64,000 nucleotides of DNA from an uncultured Porphyromonadaceae bacterium (GCA_900538705.1 UPZG01000001.1:744001-808000), one strand, 5' to 3'; counted from the first letter of the stretch, positions 51,751-61,323 are shown. The notes: generated by a model from the sequence alone, not told the origin. Numbers and translations: made by a program.

Positions 51751-53505
51751 ATGAAGAAGTATTATTTTATAGCAGCTGTGTCAGTGGCATTGTCGCTGTC
51801 GTGCCTTAATTCGGCACAAGGCGTTACAGTAGATGCGGCTGACATACCGACTAACCTGCGAGATGCTGATATGTTGCATCTTACAGGCACATGGAATACA
51901 TTGGCATTTACCGACCTTGCCGTGGCAATAGGTACAACCGGCTTTATGGCCAGCAATACAACGCTGGTAAGTGTAGATATGACCGAGGCACAGATAGAGG
52001 CCGGTACCGACCTTTATGTAAGTGGAGGCTTGTCGAGCAATGGTGTATTTGTAAACTGTAAGGCTTTGGAAACAGTTTTAATGCCCGAGGCAGAGCAGGC
52101 TGCCAACTTCAATAATCTGCGTCAGGCCTTCATGAATTGCAGTGCATTGACAACGATAGATTTGAGTAATTGTAGCGGACTTATAAGTCTGAACAGTGCC
52201 TTTGAGAACTGTGGAAATCTTCAAGAGATAGATTTGAGTTCAGCAACACAACTTACAGGTTCGAGTGCCATGTCGGGCGCGTTCCGTTCGTGCACGTCGT
52301 TGTCGAAGGTAACGTTGCCGGCCGTCATAACATTCGGTTCTCGTACGTTTGGCGATTGTACATCCTTGATAGACATAGACTGGACAAGTTATGCAGGAAC
52401 AGAAACTCCGGTATTTTACTCGGATATGTTTGAGGGAATATCAGACCTAAAAACAGTTACGTTGACCGTAAGTAGTGAAGTTGCTTCATTGTTTGAAAAT
52501 GACCCCAATTGGAGTCGCTTGACAATAGTTGTGGATGAGGGAGAAACTCCTGTAGAAGGAACTATTGTAGATGCAACCGACATACCGACTAACTTGCGTG
52601 ATGCTACTGTATTGCATCTTACAGGCACATGGAATACATTGGCATTTACCGACCTTGCCGTGGCAATAGGTACAACCGGCTTTATGGCCAGCAATACAAC
52701 GCTGGTAAGTGTAGATATGACCGAGGCACAGATAGAGGCCGGTACCGACCTTTATGTAAGTGGAGGCTTGTCGAGCAATGGTGTATTTGTAAACTGTAAG
52801 GCTTTGGAAACAGTTTTAATGCCCGAGGCAGAGCAGGCTGCCAACTTCAATAATCTGCGTCAGGCCTTCATGAATTGCAGTGCATTGACAACGATAGATT
52901 TGAGTAATTGTAGCGGACTTACAAGTCTGAACAGTGCCTTTGAGAACTGCGGAAATCTTCAAGAGATAGACTTGAGTTCATCAGAACAACTTACAGGTTC
53001 GAGTGCCATGTCGGGCGCATTCCGTTCGTGCACATCATTATCGAAGGTAACGTTGCCGGCCGTCATAACATTCGGGTCTCGTACGTTTGGCGATTGTACA
53101 TCCTTGATAGACATAGACTGGACAAGTTATGCAGGGACAGAAACTCCGGTATATTATTCAGATATGTTTGAAGGAATATCAGATCTGAAAACAGTTACGT
53201 TGACCGTAAGTAGCGAAGTAGCCTCATTGTTTGAGAATGACCCCAATTGGAGCCGTTTGACGATAAAGATATATACAGGTGTACATGCAACACGTAACGA
53301 TGGTTCGGTGATATTGGCCGGGAACATATTGCGTACGCAACGTGTTGTGACAGATGCTAATGTTTACTCTCTGACCGGAGCCCTTGTAATGTCGCAAGGC
53401 GTAGTGGATGGCGAGTGGAGTATAGCATCGTTACCCCGTGGCGCGTATGTGTTAACTTACATGCAAGATGGACATCGCTATGCATTGAAGTTTGTAAAGC
53501 AATAG
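51751..53505 (+). CDS. Secreted BspA-like leucine-rich-repeat protein with internal duplication
   Basis: 584 residues. A signal peptide (YFIAAVSVALSLSCLNSAQG) is followed by two nearly identical 233-residue blocks (about residues 27-259 and 273-505). Each block is a BspA/TpLRR-like repeat array (LTTIDLSNCSGL, LQEIDLSS, LSKVTLPAVITFGSRTFGDC). The last 70 residues (VYSLTGALVMSQGVVDG ... LPRGAYVLTYMQDGHRYALKFVKQ) are the same sorting-type domain as in the two preceding genes. Such proteins often mediate surface binding. It is the third gene of the unit, 11 nt after the RCC1 gene, and ends at a strong terminator. Confidence 0.8.
   Translation: MKKYYFIAAVSVALSLSCLNSAQGVTVDAADIPTNLRDADMLHLTGTWNTLAFTDLAVAIGTTGFMASNTTLVSVDMTEAQIEAGTDLYVSGGLSSNGVFVNCKALETVLMPEAEQAANFNNLRQAFMNCSALTTIDLSNCSGLISLNSAFENCGNLQEIDLSSATQLTGSSAMSGAFRSCTSLSKVTLPAVITFGSRTFGDCTSLIDIDWTSYAGTETPVFYSDMFEGISDLKTVTLTVSSEVASLFENDPNWSRLTIVVDEGETPVEGTIVDATDIPTNLRDATVLHLTGTWNTLAFTDLAVAIGTTGFMASNTTLVSVDMTEAQIEAGTDLYVSGGLSSNGVFVNCKALETVLMPEAEQAANFNNLRQAFMNCSALTTIDLSNCSGLTSLNSAFENCGNLQEIDLSSSEQLTGSSAMSGAFRSCTSLSKVTLPAVITFGSRTFGDCTSLIDIDWTSYAGTETPVYYSDMFEGISDLKTVTLTVSSEVASLFENDPNWSRLTIKIYTGVHATRNDGSVILAGNILRTQRVVTDANVYSLTGALVMSQGVVDGEWSIASLPRGAYVLTYMQDGHRYALKFVKQ
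51829..53265 (+). repeat. Tandem duplication within the LRR gene
   Basis: Copy 1 (51829-52527) and copy 2 (52567-53265) are 699 bp each, offset by 738 bp. A central stretch of about 300 bp looks identical base for base; the rest differs mostly at silent sites. In-frame linkers join them. Confidence 0.9.
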
Positions 53506-53537
53506 GCAGCACAGACAAAGACAGATAAGATAGAGAG

Positions 53538-53582
53538 ACGGGCACCGCAAGAAAACCTCTTGTGGTGCCCGTTGAGTTTTTG
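53538..53582 (+). terminator. Terminator of the secreted-protein operon
   Basis: ACGGGCACCGCAAGA (53538-53552) pairs with TCTTGTGGTGCCCGT (53558-53572) with one G-U pair and a 5-nt loop, followed by TGAGTTTTTG. Confidence 0.85.
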
Positions 53583-53696
53583 TTGTTGTATATGAACTAG
53601 TGAACTAAAATGATTTTAAGAACATTAATTTTATTGTTGTTGCAAAACTAGTGATGCAAAGACCGTTAAAATTGTTCTTTTAAGATAATTATAATA

Positions 53697-55064
53697 TTAT
53701 TCTATTTGAGTTACTTCATCAACTGCGTAAAGTAGAAGCATGTAAGCATCCATCATTTCTTCAAGACAACTGTATTCGTGGACGCTATGGTCATTGTGTT
53801 GTCCTGAAAATATGCTCATGCCGCCTTTTAGTGATTTTGTTGTGAACATTGCGGCAGTGGTACCACCTCTTACGGCTTCAAAGTTAACATCAAGACCAGT
53901 CCTTGCAGCGGCTCTAGCTATGACATTGTGTGATGCTGGATGCATGGAATATTCTACATTGTCGTACTGGATGTCGTCAAAAAGAACTTCTGTTTTGACG
54001 TATGGAAAATCACGGCCAACTTTTTCCATAGATTCTTTTATGATATTATCAAACAATTCTCCTTCATTTTTGTCAAAGTATCTAATTCTGCTCATAACAA
54101 TGTAGTTAACTCCATTTTGGTCTTGTAATGTGTCCATTTGATAATGATGTATGTAACCATCTTTGCCTTCGGTTCTTTCTGGACGGTATTTTAAAGGAAC
54201 ATTAGCTATATATGTTGCAGCGGCGGCAAGGGCATCACCCATCTGCATAGCTTTGGCTTCAGCGGGATGAGCTGGATGCCCAATAAATTTTACGGACAAT
54301 CCACGGGCTGTAAAATTTGAAGCCATAATCTGTTTTCCTCCACTACCGTCGACATCAAAAAGTATATCTGGGTTAAACAGAGTTGTATCGATTTTTAGTT
54401 GTGCCATTCCTATGTCCTCATTGGGACAGAATACAAACTGTATACGTCCATGTTTGACATCAGGGTTTAAGATAGTTTTTAACAAGGACATGAGTATCGT
54501 GCAGCCGTTTTTGTCATCTCCTCCGAGTAAAGTTTTACCATCAGTATGAATAAGAGTCTTTCCGATAAGTTCTGGAAGATCTTTGCCATCTGGGTTTTTA
54601 GGAGAAATAACACTTCCGTCAGCAAGTTGTATATCTCCTCCTTGGTATGTGACAACTTGTGGTTTTATACCTGTTCCCGGAGCTTCTGGGGAATAGTCTA
54701 AATGACAAGAGAAACCGAGAATAGGAACATCTTTGTCAATGTTTGATGGAACATCGATGTAAACGTAATACCATTCAGACATAGTAACATTAGCTCCATA
54801 CATTTCGGCATCAGTTTTGAGCTGTTGTGCCATTTCTATCTGCCCTGGAGTGATAGGATAGATTGTGTCGCCAGGCCCAGGCCTTTTTGAGCCACTTTCG
54901 ATAGTAACATACTTTAAAAACATGTCCAGCATATCCTGTTTTTGAATAATGGGGTATTCAAGAGCTGGTGACAAATTGTCAATGATTGTTGACGATTGTG
55001 GTTTGGGATTGTTGCAGCTAACAAATAGAAGAAAGATAGCCACAGATAAAATTGTAGGTTTCAT
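53697..55064 (-). CDS. Peptidase T-like M20 lipoprotein
   Basis: 455 residues. The N-terminus is a lipoprotein signal (VAIFLLFVSCNN, lipobox FVSC), unusual because peptidase T proper is cytoplasmic. The body is an M20B zinc peptidase: FSCHLDYSPEAPG (metal His/Asp), TLLGGDDKNGCTI (bridging Asp), FCPNEDIGMAQ (catalytic Glu and Glu/Asp ligand), DVDGSGGKQI, and a C-terminal HNDHSVHEYS with the last His. It would cleave N-terminal residues from tripeptides in the periplasm. Base composition is visibly more A/T-rich and codon choice (TCT, GGA, AAA) unlike the neighbours, which suggests recent acquisition. It stands alone. Confidence 0.85.
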   Translation of the reverse strand: MKPTILSVAIFLLFVSCNNPKPQSSTIIDNLSPALEYPIIQKQDMLDMFLKYVTIESGSKRPGPGDTIYPITPGQIEMAQQLKTDAEMYGANVTMSEWYYVYIDVPSNIDKDVPILGFSCHLDYSPEAPGTGIKPQVVTYQGGDIQLADGSVISPKNPDGKDLPELIGKTLIHTDGKTLLGGDDKNGCTILMSLLKTILNPDVKHGRIQFVFCPNEDIGMAQLKIDTTLFNPDILFDVDGSGGKQIMASNFTARGLSVKFIGHPAHPAEAKAMQMGDALAAAATYIANVPLKYRPERTEGKDGYIHHYQMDTLQDQNGVNYIVMSRIRYFDKNEGELFDNIIKESMEKVGRDFPYVKTEVLFDDIQYDNVEYSMHPASHNVIARAAARTGLDVNFEAVRGGTTAAMFTTKSLKGGMSIFSGQHNDHSVHEYSCLEEMMDAYMLLLYAVDEVTQIE

Positions 55065-55430
55065 TGTATTGAATTTTTAGAGGTTGTGTTAAATGTTTAA
55101 GTAGATGAAAAATAAATAGGTCGGTTGCCGTATGGTGTGTTTTGACATGTGTAAATAAAGCTTTAAGAAAATATTTTGTTAATACTAATAGTTGATGGCT
55201 AAGTTATCAATAATATTTTATTTTTCAAAGATAATTTTATGAATATTTTGTAGATTATTAATGCATATATGGTTAAGTATTATTGAATAGTAGCGTAGTT
55301 TAAAATGACATGTATATGATAGTAGTCTTTAATAAAAAATAGTCCCGGTCGCATTGTATACGGCCGGGACTGCTGTTTCAGAAGATAGGTTGATATTGTA
55401 ACCTTTGTTTACATGTAGTTACCGAATAAG
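55065..55430. other. A/T-rich intergenic region with terminator and possible pepT promoter
   Basis: No gene is visible. A minus-strand TATCTTTG at 55226-55233 could be the -7 element of the peptidase T-like gene, which would give a leader of about 160 nt. The terminator of the DPP III gene lies at the right end. Confidence 0.45.
55341..55371 (-). terminator. Terminator of the dxr-rseP-rlmI-DPP III run
   Basis: AGTCCCGG (55341-55348) pairs with CCGGGACT (55364-55371). On the minus strand it is followed by ATTTTTTATT, giving a good intrinsic terminator about 60 nt after the DPP III stop. Confidence 0.8.
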
Positions 55431-57476
55431 TCAATCGTTGTAAACAGGAAGCGTTGCATAATCATGCGAGTAGCGGAGCATTTGCTCGGGATAGCCCTCG
55501 GTGTAGTCTATGGTAATGTCGGTAATGTTGCCATCGGCATCAAGTACTGGAGTGTACACTGGGTTGACAAAGCCTTTGTAAGGAGCTATGTCGAGGTGTG
55601 CATAACGGTCGAGAACCTCGGCGTGGAGTTTGGCATCTACTTTTACGGCGTATTTCTCTACTAAAGCACGTCCGGCTTCATAGTCTCCTTCACTCTTGAT
55701 GCGTTGTATCTCGGCGAGTTGCTTGCCGAAAATCTGACGCAGTTTGTCATAATCGTTGATTTTGACATAGTGTTTGCCATCGCGTTCGGCTATCTCTATC
55801 ACGTTGTCGGCTTTGCCAAGGTCGTATGCCCAAGCAGCTATGAGTTGACGATTGCGCATGTGGCTCTCTTCAATATCTTTGCCCGGTTCTATGCGTACGA
55901 GTTGAGTCATGAGTCCATTCATGATTTGCTCGTAGTATCCGGCTTTATAAGCTGTGTCATTGGGTATAATGCCCAATTCAACAAGTTTTTTATCGGCGAG
56001 GTAGTAGAGGGCAAAGAGGTCGGCGCGGGCTTCTTCGAGGGTAGAGCCATGAGCTTTCAAGGCATCGGGGTCTACACCGGGAAGCAGTTTGCCTGAGCCG
56101 TGGCCGAGACATTCGTGCAAGTCGGTATGGAGGTTGTCGGTGATAGTACCATATTTCTCGATGAGCTCGAGTTCAACGGGGCTCCATACAAACTCTTCGT
56201 TAAATCCGTTTCCTTTGGCTGCTTCGTTGTAAGCGTCGGTGATGTTTTCTATGGTTACCGACTTAGAGCCGTGGGCGGCGCGTATCCAGTTGGCGTTGGG
56301 TAGATTTATGCCAATAGGAGTCGATGGGTAGCAGTCGCCGGCGAGTATGGCAGCTGTGATAACCTTTGCCGATACACCTTTTACGGCCTCTTTCTTAAAA
56401 CGATTATCGGTAGGAGAGTTGTCTTCAAACCACTGGGCGTTCTCGCTAATGAGATGAGTACGTTCTGAGGCTTGGAGGTTCTTGAAGTTGACGATAGATT
56501 CCCAGCTTGCTTTCATGCCAAGAGGGTCGCCATATGACTCAATAAATCCGTTTACGAAGTCTACTTGGCTATTGGTATCTTCTACCCAAAGAATAGAATA
56601 TTCGTCGAATGTCTTCAGGTCGCCGGTACGGTAGTATTCGATAAGTTTGTTGATAATGGCGCGTTGTGCATCGTTCTCGGCAACGGTAGCTGCCTTTTCG
56701 AGCCACTCTACAATACGACTCAAAGCTGCACCATAGCGGCCACCAACTTTATATACCTCTTCATATATTTGGCCGTTACGTTTTACCAGGCGACTGTTCA
56801 GCCCGTAAGAGATAGGAGTTGGGTCGTTCTCTTTTTTCATCTTATTGTAGAAAGCCTCGGCCTCGGCCTGTGTGACACCACTGTAGTAGTTGCAGGCCGA
56901 CGTAGCGATGAGGTCTTGTCCGTCGGCTTGGTTGACACGTTTAGGCATGATTGTGGGGTCGAACATGACGGGCATGATAGAATCCAAGAGTTGTTGAACC
57001 GTTTCGCCTTCGCGTAAGGGGAGTGTCGAAGCATCAATTGAATTTACGGCATCGGTAAAGAACTGTTGAGAGAAGGTGGGCAGGAATTTGTCGCTGGAAT
57101 AGTGATGGTGTATACCATTGGCAAACCATACTTGTTTGATGTAGGTATCGAATGCTTTCCAGTCGTCGGTGGTACGGTCTCCTTTGTATCCGGTGTAGAT
57201 GGCCTCGAGAGTATAGCGGATAGGAAGATTCCACTTTCCGTTTTGGTCGAAGAGGATGTCGCGGCCTTGCAGGGCGGCTTCTTGGAGATAGTAGATGAGT
57301 TTCTTTTGGTCGAGTGTGAGTTCCTCAAATCCGGGTACGCGATAGCGTAGAACTTCGAGGTCGGCAAATTTTTCTACCGAGTAATCAAATTCTGCGTTGT
57401 TGTCGCCCGCTTTTTCTTGTGGCGAGCAGGCAAGTAGTGACAGTGTTGCCAACATAATACATGCGTTTTTTTTCAT
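55431..57476 (-). CDS. Dipeptidyl peptidase III-like lipoprotein (M49)
   Basis: 681 residues. A lipoprotein signal (CIMLATLSLLACSPQ, lipobox LLAC) is followed by an M49 peptidase. The family-defining HExxGH motif is H454-E455-C-L-G-H459, and the third zinc ligand Glu is in EEARADLFALYYLAD about 50 residues later. WIRAAHGSKSV and ELLE-like stretches match the family. DPP III removes dipeptides from the N-terminus of short peptides; the lipoprotein signal puts it in the periplasm or at the surface. It lies 35 nt after the rlmI-like gene and is the last of four minus-strand genes. Confidence 0.9.
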   Translation of the reverse strand: MKKNACIMLATLSLLACSPQEKAGDNNAEFDYSVEKFADLEVLRYRVPGFEELTLDQKKLIYYLQEAALQGRDILFDQNGKWNLPIRYTLEAIYTGYKGDRTTDDWKAFDTYIKQVWFANGIHHHYSSDKFLPTFSQQFFTDAVNSIDASTLPLREGETVQQLLDSIMPVMFDPTIMPKRVNQADGQDLIATSACNYYSGVTQAEAEAFYNKMKKENDPTPISYGLNSRLVKRNGQIYEEVYKVGGRYGAALSRIVEWLEKAATVAENDAQRAIINKLIEYYRTGDLKTFDEYSILWVEDTNSQVDFVNGFIESYGDPLGMKASWESIVNFKNLQASERTHLISENAQWFEDNSPTDNRFKKEAVKGVSAKVITAAILAGDCYPSTPIGINLPNANWIRAAHGSKSVTIENITDAYNEAAKGNGFNEEFVWSPVELELIEKYGTITDNLHTDLHECLGHGSGKLLPGVDPDALKAHGSTLEEARADLFALYYLADKKLVELGIIPNDTAYKAGYYEQIMNGLMTQLVRIEPGKDIEESHMRNRQLIAAWAYDLGKADNVIEIAERDGKHYVKINDYDKLRQIFGKQLAEIQRIKSEGDYEAGRALVEKYAVKVDAKLHAEVLDRYAHLDIAPYKGFVNPVYTPVLDADGNITDITIDYTEGYPEQMLRYSHDYATLPVYND

Positions 57477-57511
57477 AACATTAGTTATTGGTGATTGGTT
57501 AAGTAAATATA

Positions 57512-58699
57512 TTATTCGACATATAGTACCAATCCCTTGAGGTATTCTCCCTCAGGGTGGTATATGTTTATGGGGTGATCGGCCGGCTGGGTGAGCTGGT
57601 GCAGAATGCGTACGTTGCGTCCTGATTGTTGAGCAGCCGTGAAGACCGCGAGGCGGAAGTTCTCTTTACTTACTACTTGTGAGCAAGAGAAGGTAAAGAG
57701 TATGCCCCCCGGGCGTATCTTCTCAAAGGCTTTGGCATTGAGCTTGCGGTAGCCTTGCAGTGCGTTATTGAGAACCCGCCGATGCTTGGCAAATGCCGGA
57801 GGGTCAAGGATGATGAGGTCGTAGTCGTTGCCCATGGTATCGAGGTATTTGAAAGCGTCCTCGGCAAATGCTTTGTGACGTGTATCGCCGGGGGAATTGA
57901 GCTCTACATTGCTGCATGTAAGGTCTATGGCTTTAGCCGAACTGTCTACCGAGTGTACCAGTCGGGCGCCGCCTCGCATAGCGTAGAAAGAGAACCCGCC
58001 GGTGTAGCAGAACATGTTGAGTACGGAACGTCCTTTCGAGTATCGTTCGAGGAGCGCTCTGTTCTCTCGTTGGTCTATGAAGAAGCCCGTTTTTTGTCCG
58101 TGAAGCCAATCGACGTGGAATTTCAGGCCATTTTCTATGGCTATATCATTGGCCGTTTTACCTACAAGATAGCCGTTTTCGTGGTCTAAGTCGGCCTTGT
58201 ATGGCAAAGTGGTCTCAGACTTGTAGTAAATATTTTCTATAGTGTTGCCCATGACTTGTTGCAAAGCTTCGGCAAGTATGTTGCGGGCAAAGTGCATACC
58301 AGGGCTATGAGCCTGCATGACTGCTGTATTCCCATAGATGTCTATGATAAGTCCGGGCAGGTTGTCACCCTCGCCATGTACAAGCCGATATGTGTTATTA
58401 TAGTCGCCCTTCTCGAGACCGAGACTTTGTCTCATGCGATAGGCGGCAAGAAGCCGTTGACGATAAAAGTCGGCATCTATCGTTACAGGCGAGAAGGAGA
58501 GTATTCGGGCGGCAATACTTCCTATCTGGTAGTGGGCAACACCGATGAAGTTGCCTTGCCAGTCTTCTATGGTGACAACATCACCTTCGGCTGGATTGCC
58601 TTGTATGCGTTGTATGGCGCCAGAGAAGACCCATGGATGAAATCGTCGGAAAGAGTCTTCTTTACCTGGTTTAAGTATGATTTTGCAGTTTTCGGCCAT
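57512..58699 (-). CDS. rlmI: RlmI-family rRNA (cytosine-5)-methyltransferase
   Basis: 395 residues. An N-terminal PUA domain (ILKPGKEDSFRRFHPWVFSGAI) is followed by a class I SAM methyltransferase: LNMFCYTGGFSFYAMRGGA binds SAM, ILDPPAFAKHRR is motif IV, and TFSCSQVVSKE has the catalytic-type cysteine region. The layout matches RlmI, which methylates C1962 of 23S rRNA; the specific site is inferred from the family. It lies 14 nt after rseP. Confidence 0.88.
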   Translation of the reverse strand: MAENCKIILKPGKEDSFRRFHPWVFSGAIQRIQGNPAEGDVVTIEDWQGNFIGVAHYQIGSIAARILSFSPVTIDADFYRQRLLAAYRMRQSLGLEKGDYNNTYRLVHGEGDNLPGLIIDIYGNTAVMQAHSPGMHFARNILAEALQQVMGNTIENIYYKSETTLPYKADLDHENGYLVGKTANDIAIENGLKFHVDWLHGQKTGFFIDQRENRALLERYSKGRSVLNMFCYTGGFSFYAMRGGARLVHSVDSSAKAIDLTCSNVELNSPGDTRHKAFAEDAFKYLDTMGNDYDLIILDPPAFAKHRRVLNNALQGYRKLNAKAFEKIRPGGILFTFSCSQVVSKENFRLAVFTAAQQSGRNVRILHQLTQPADHPINIYHPEGEYLKGLVLYVE

Positions 58700-58713
58700 A
58701 TTATGATTGGTGT

Positions 58714-60102
58714 TTATTTAAAGAAAAATCTTACAATATCGTTGCCGTTGGCATAGATGAGCAGGGCGAAAAGTAGGAATAGACCTATTGATTGTGCTAT
58801 CTCCATAAACTTGTCGCTTGGTTTGCGGCGTGTTATTACTTCGATGATGAGGAAGAGTACGTGGCCGCCGTCGAGTACGGGAATGGGCAGGATGTTCATG
58901 AAGGCAAGCATAACAGATAGGAGGGCTGTCATGTTCCAGAATGAGTACCAGTCCCATGTGGGTGCAAATAGATTCCCTATGGAGCCAAATCCACCAAGAC
59001 TTTGTGCTCCTTCTTTAGAGAATACGTATTTGAAACTCTTTACATAGTTGACGAGCTTGGTGACACCCATGTCTATACCCTCAGGTATAGATTGCAGCAA
59101 GGTATAATGCTCGGTTGTAACGTCGTATAGTTCGGTAATAGGTGTCATGTATATACCTATGTGTCCAAGGCTGTCATTTTGTACATAAGTAGTCATAAGA
59201 CTGTCGCCGCGTAGGTAGCCTATCTTTACCAATTGTGAAGGATGTTGTGCCAGAGCCGTTGTGAGTAGGGCCCGTGAAGGGGTTGCTATAGAGTCGACAC
59301 TAACAATGCGGTCACCCTTGCACAGCCCGGCGGCGTATGCCCCTCCGCTTTCTTCGAGACTGTTTATGACGACAGGCAGTCTATACCAGGCAAAAGGTGT
59401 CTGTAGGTTCATCAGTTGCAGCATGAAGTCTTGCGGCACCTCTATGGTGGTTGTATCGCCGTTACGTAATACAGTTACGTTGTGCGCTTCTACCATGGCT
59501 TGTATGGTTTCGCTCGATAAGTAGTCGAGTTTCTTACCGTCGGCAGTGAGTGGAATATCTCCATCACAGAAGCCTATGGCTTTGGCAGGTTCACAAAACT
59601 CCATACCGTCTTTGGCATTGTCAAAGGTGAGATAGGTTGTGCCCCAAGCGTATGCTATACCGGCGTATATGATGATAGCGAGCAGGAAGTTGAATACCAC
59701 ACCTGCTATCATGACCAACAAACGTTGCCATGCAGGGCGCGAGCGAAACTCGTCGCGTTGTACCGGCCGTTTCATCTGTTCGAGGTCCATCGATTCGTCT
59801 ATCATGCCGGCTATCTTTACATATCCGCCAAACGGTATCCATCCTATGCCAAACTCTGTGTCGCCGCTCTTGGCAGGGCGCATGGGTATGTTGAAACGTA
59901 GTTTCTCGCAAATTTTTACGACGAGTGAAGTACTCTCGCGTTTGATGCGGAGCAGGGCAAACTTAGTGTCGAAGAAAAGGTAAAATTTCTCTACCCGTAT
60001 GCCGAACATGCGGGCGAAGATGTAGTGCCCAAACTCGTGGAAGATGACGAGAATAGAGAGACTAAGTATGAGTTGTATAGTTTTAACTAAGATGGGTTCC
60101 AT
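58714..60102 (-). CDS. rseP: RseP-type intramembrane site-2 metalloprotease
   Basis: 462 residues from the ATG at 60100-60102; an open extension to 60318 runs into dxr and has no family similarity. Zinc ligands are H22, E23 and H26 in the first membrane helix (VIFHEFGHYIFA), and the second motif NILPIPVLDGGH near residue 400 supplies the Asp. A PDZ domain lies between (VNSLEESGGAYAAGLCKGDRIVSV). In other bacteria this enzyme cleaves anti-sigma factors and leftover signal peptides within the membrane. Two ECF sigma genes are in the window, but no anti-sigma substrate is. It follows dxr by 20 nt, a common arrangement in Bacteroidales. Confidence 0.92.
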   Translation of the reverse strand: MEPILVKTIQLILSLSILVIFHEFGHYIFARMFGIRVEKFYLFFDTKFALLRIKRESTSLVVKICEKLRFNIPMRPAKSGDTEFGIGWIPFGGYVKIAGMIDESMDLEQMKRPVQRDEFRSRPAWQRLLVMIAGVVFNFLLAIIIYAGIAYAWGTTYLTFDNAKDGMEFCEPAKAIGFCDGDIPLTADGKKLDYLSSETIQAMVEAHNVTVLRNGDTTTIEVPQDFMLQLMNLQTPFAWYRLPVVINSLEESGGAYAAGLCKGDRIVSVDSIATPSRALLTTALAQHPSQLVKIGYLRGDSLMTTYVQNDSLGHIGIYMTPITELYDVTTEHYTLLQSIPEGIDMGVTKLVNYVKSFKYVFSKEGAQSLGGFGSIGNLFAPTWDWYSFWNMTALLSVMLAFMNILPIPVLDGGHVLFLIIEVITRRKPSDKFMEIAQSIGLFLLFALLIYANGNDIVRFFFK

Positions 60103-60122
60103 ATTTATAACAAGTGATAGTT

Positions 60123-61286
60123 CTATGAGCGTTTCAGGTGACGGGTAGCTATTTCGCGAGCTGCAAGGTCGGTTGCTACATAGTCGTCGTAGGTAGGCGA
60201 TGCAATGAAAAAGGCTTCGGCCATAGTGTCGATTATAGTGCCGACAATGTCGTAAAATCCTATCTTGCCGGCAAGAAATGCAGCCACGGCTATTTCGTTG
60301 GCGGCATTCATGATGCAAGGCATATTACCTCCTTGTGCTATGGCATCGAAGGCGAGATGCAGTAGTGGAAAGCGTTCAGTGTCGGGTCTCTCGAAGGTGA
60401 GCCGGGCATAATCTTCCATTTGCAATTTGGGGGCGTGAGTGCACAGGCGGTCGGGATAGGAGAGAGCATACCGTATGGGCAGCTTCATATCGGGCAACCC
60501 CAACTGTGCTTTTATTGCACCATCGCTATATTGTATCATAGAGTGGACTATGGATTGAGGATGGATGACAATTTCGATTTTCTCGGGGGGCATACCGAAG
60601 AGCCATTTAGCCTCAATCATCTCAAAGCCTTTGTTCATCATGGTGGCCGAGTCTATAGTGATTTTCTTTCCCATTTTCCAGTTGGGATGTTTCAAGGCGT
60701 CGGCACAAGTAACGTGATGAAGTTCTTCTTGTGAGTGATGCAGGAAGGGTCCCCCCGATGCTGTAAGGATAATTTTGTCTATTGGGTTATCGCCTTCGCC
60801 TACCAAGCACTGGAAAATAGCCGAGTGCTCCGAGTCGACGGGAATGATGGGCGTTCTGTTTTCGAGGGCAAGTTTTGTGATGAGGTCGCCTGCTACGACA
60901 AGAGTCTCCTTGTTGGCAAGGGCTATAGTTTTGTGAGCTTCTATAGCCTTGATTGTAGGCCGTAAGCCGGCGTAACCAACCATTGCGGCTACAACTATGT
61001 CTATATCGGGTAGCGACATGGCATCGGCAATGGCATCGGCTCCGGCATAGGTCTTAATGGGAAGGTCGGCCAAAGCGTCACGCAATGTTGCATAATGTGC
61101 TTTGTTGGCAATAATGACAATTTCGGGGAGGTACTTACGTGCCTGTTCTATGAGTAGTTCTATGCTGTTGTTGGCAGTGATAAGGTATACCTCAAATTGT
61201 TGCGGATATTCGTCGACTACTTCTAATGTCTGTCGTCCTATCGAACCGGTAGAGCCTAAGATTGCCAATCGTTTGCGTATGTTCAT
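60123..61286 (-). CDS. dxr: 1-deoxy-D-xylulose 5-phosphate reductoisomerase
   Basis: 387 residues. It makes 2-C-methyl-D-erythritol 4-phosphate, the committed step of the non-mevalonate isoprenoid pathway. The NADPH motif is LAILGSTGSIGRQTL, and metal and substrate segments are VDSEHSAIFQCL, TASGGPFL, NWKMGKKITIDSATMMNKGFE and NAANE. Length and motifs are standard. A -7 element (minus-strand TATTTTTG, 61316-61323) lies 30 bp upstream, so dxr heads a probable dxr-rseP-rlmI-DPP III unit. Confidence 0.96.
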   Translation of the reverse strand: MNIRKRLAILGSTGSIGRQTLEVVDEYPQQFEVYLITANNSIELLIEQARKYLPEIVIIANKAHYATLRDALADLPIKTYAGADAIADAMSLPDIDIVVAAMVGYAGLRPTIKAIEAHKTIALANKETLVVAGDLITKLALENRTPIIPVDSEHSAIFQCLVGEGDNPIDKIILTASGGPFLHHSQEELHHVTCADALKHPNWKMGKKITIDSATMMNKGFEMIEAKWLFGMPPEKIEIVIHPQSIVHSMIQYSDGAIKAQLGLPDMKLPIRYALSYPDRLCTHAPKLQMEDYARLTFERPDTERFPLLHLAFDAIAQGGNMPCIMNAANEIAVAAFLAGKIGFYDIVGTIIDTMAEAFFIASPTYDDYVATDLAAREIATRHLKRS

Positions 61287-61315
61287 GTAATGAAATATAG
61301 TCTGTTTTTAGCTTA

Positions 61316-61323
61316 CAAAAATA
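61316..61323 (-). promoter_or_regulatory. Candidate -7 element of the dxr run
   Basis: Reads TATTTTTG on the minus strand, 29 bp before the dxr start. Confidence 0.5.

Noticed and set aside
60103..60318. N-terminal extension of RseP by 72 residues
   Set aside because: The extension is dxr antisense-frame sequence rich in Arg/Cys/His. The zinc-motif helix must be N-terminal, so the start at 60102 is right.
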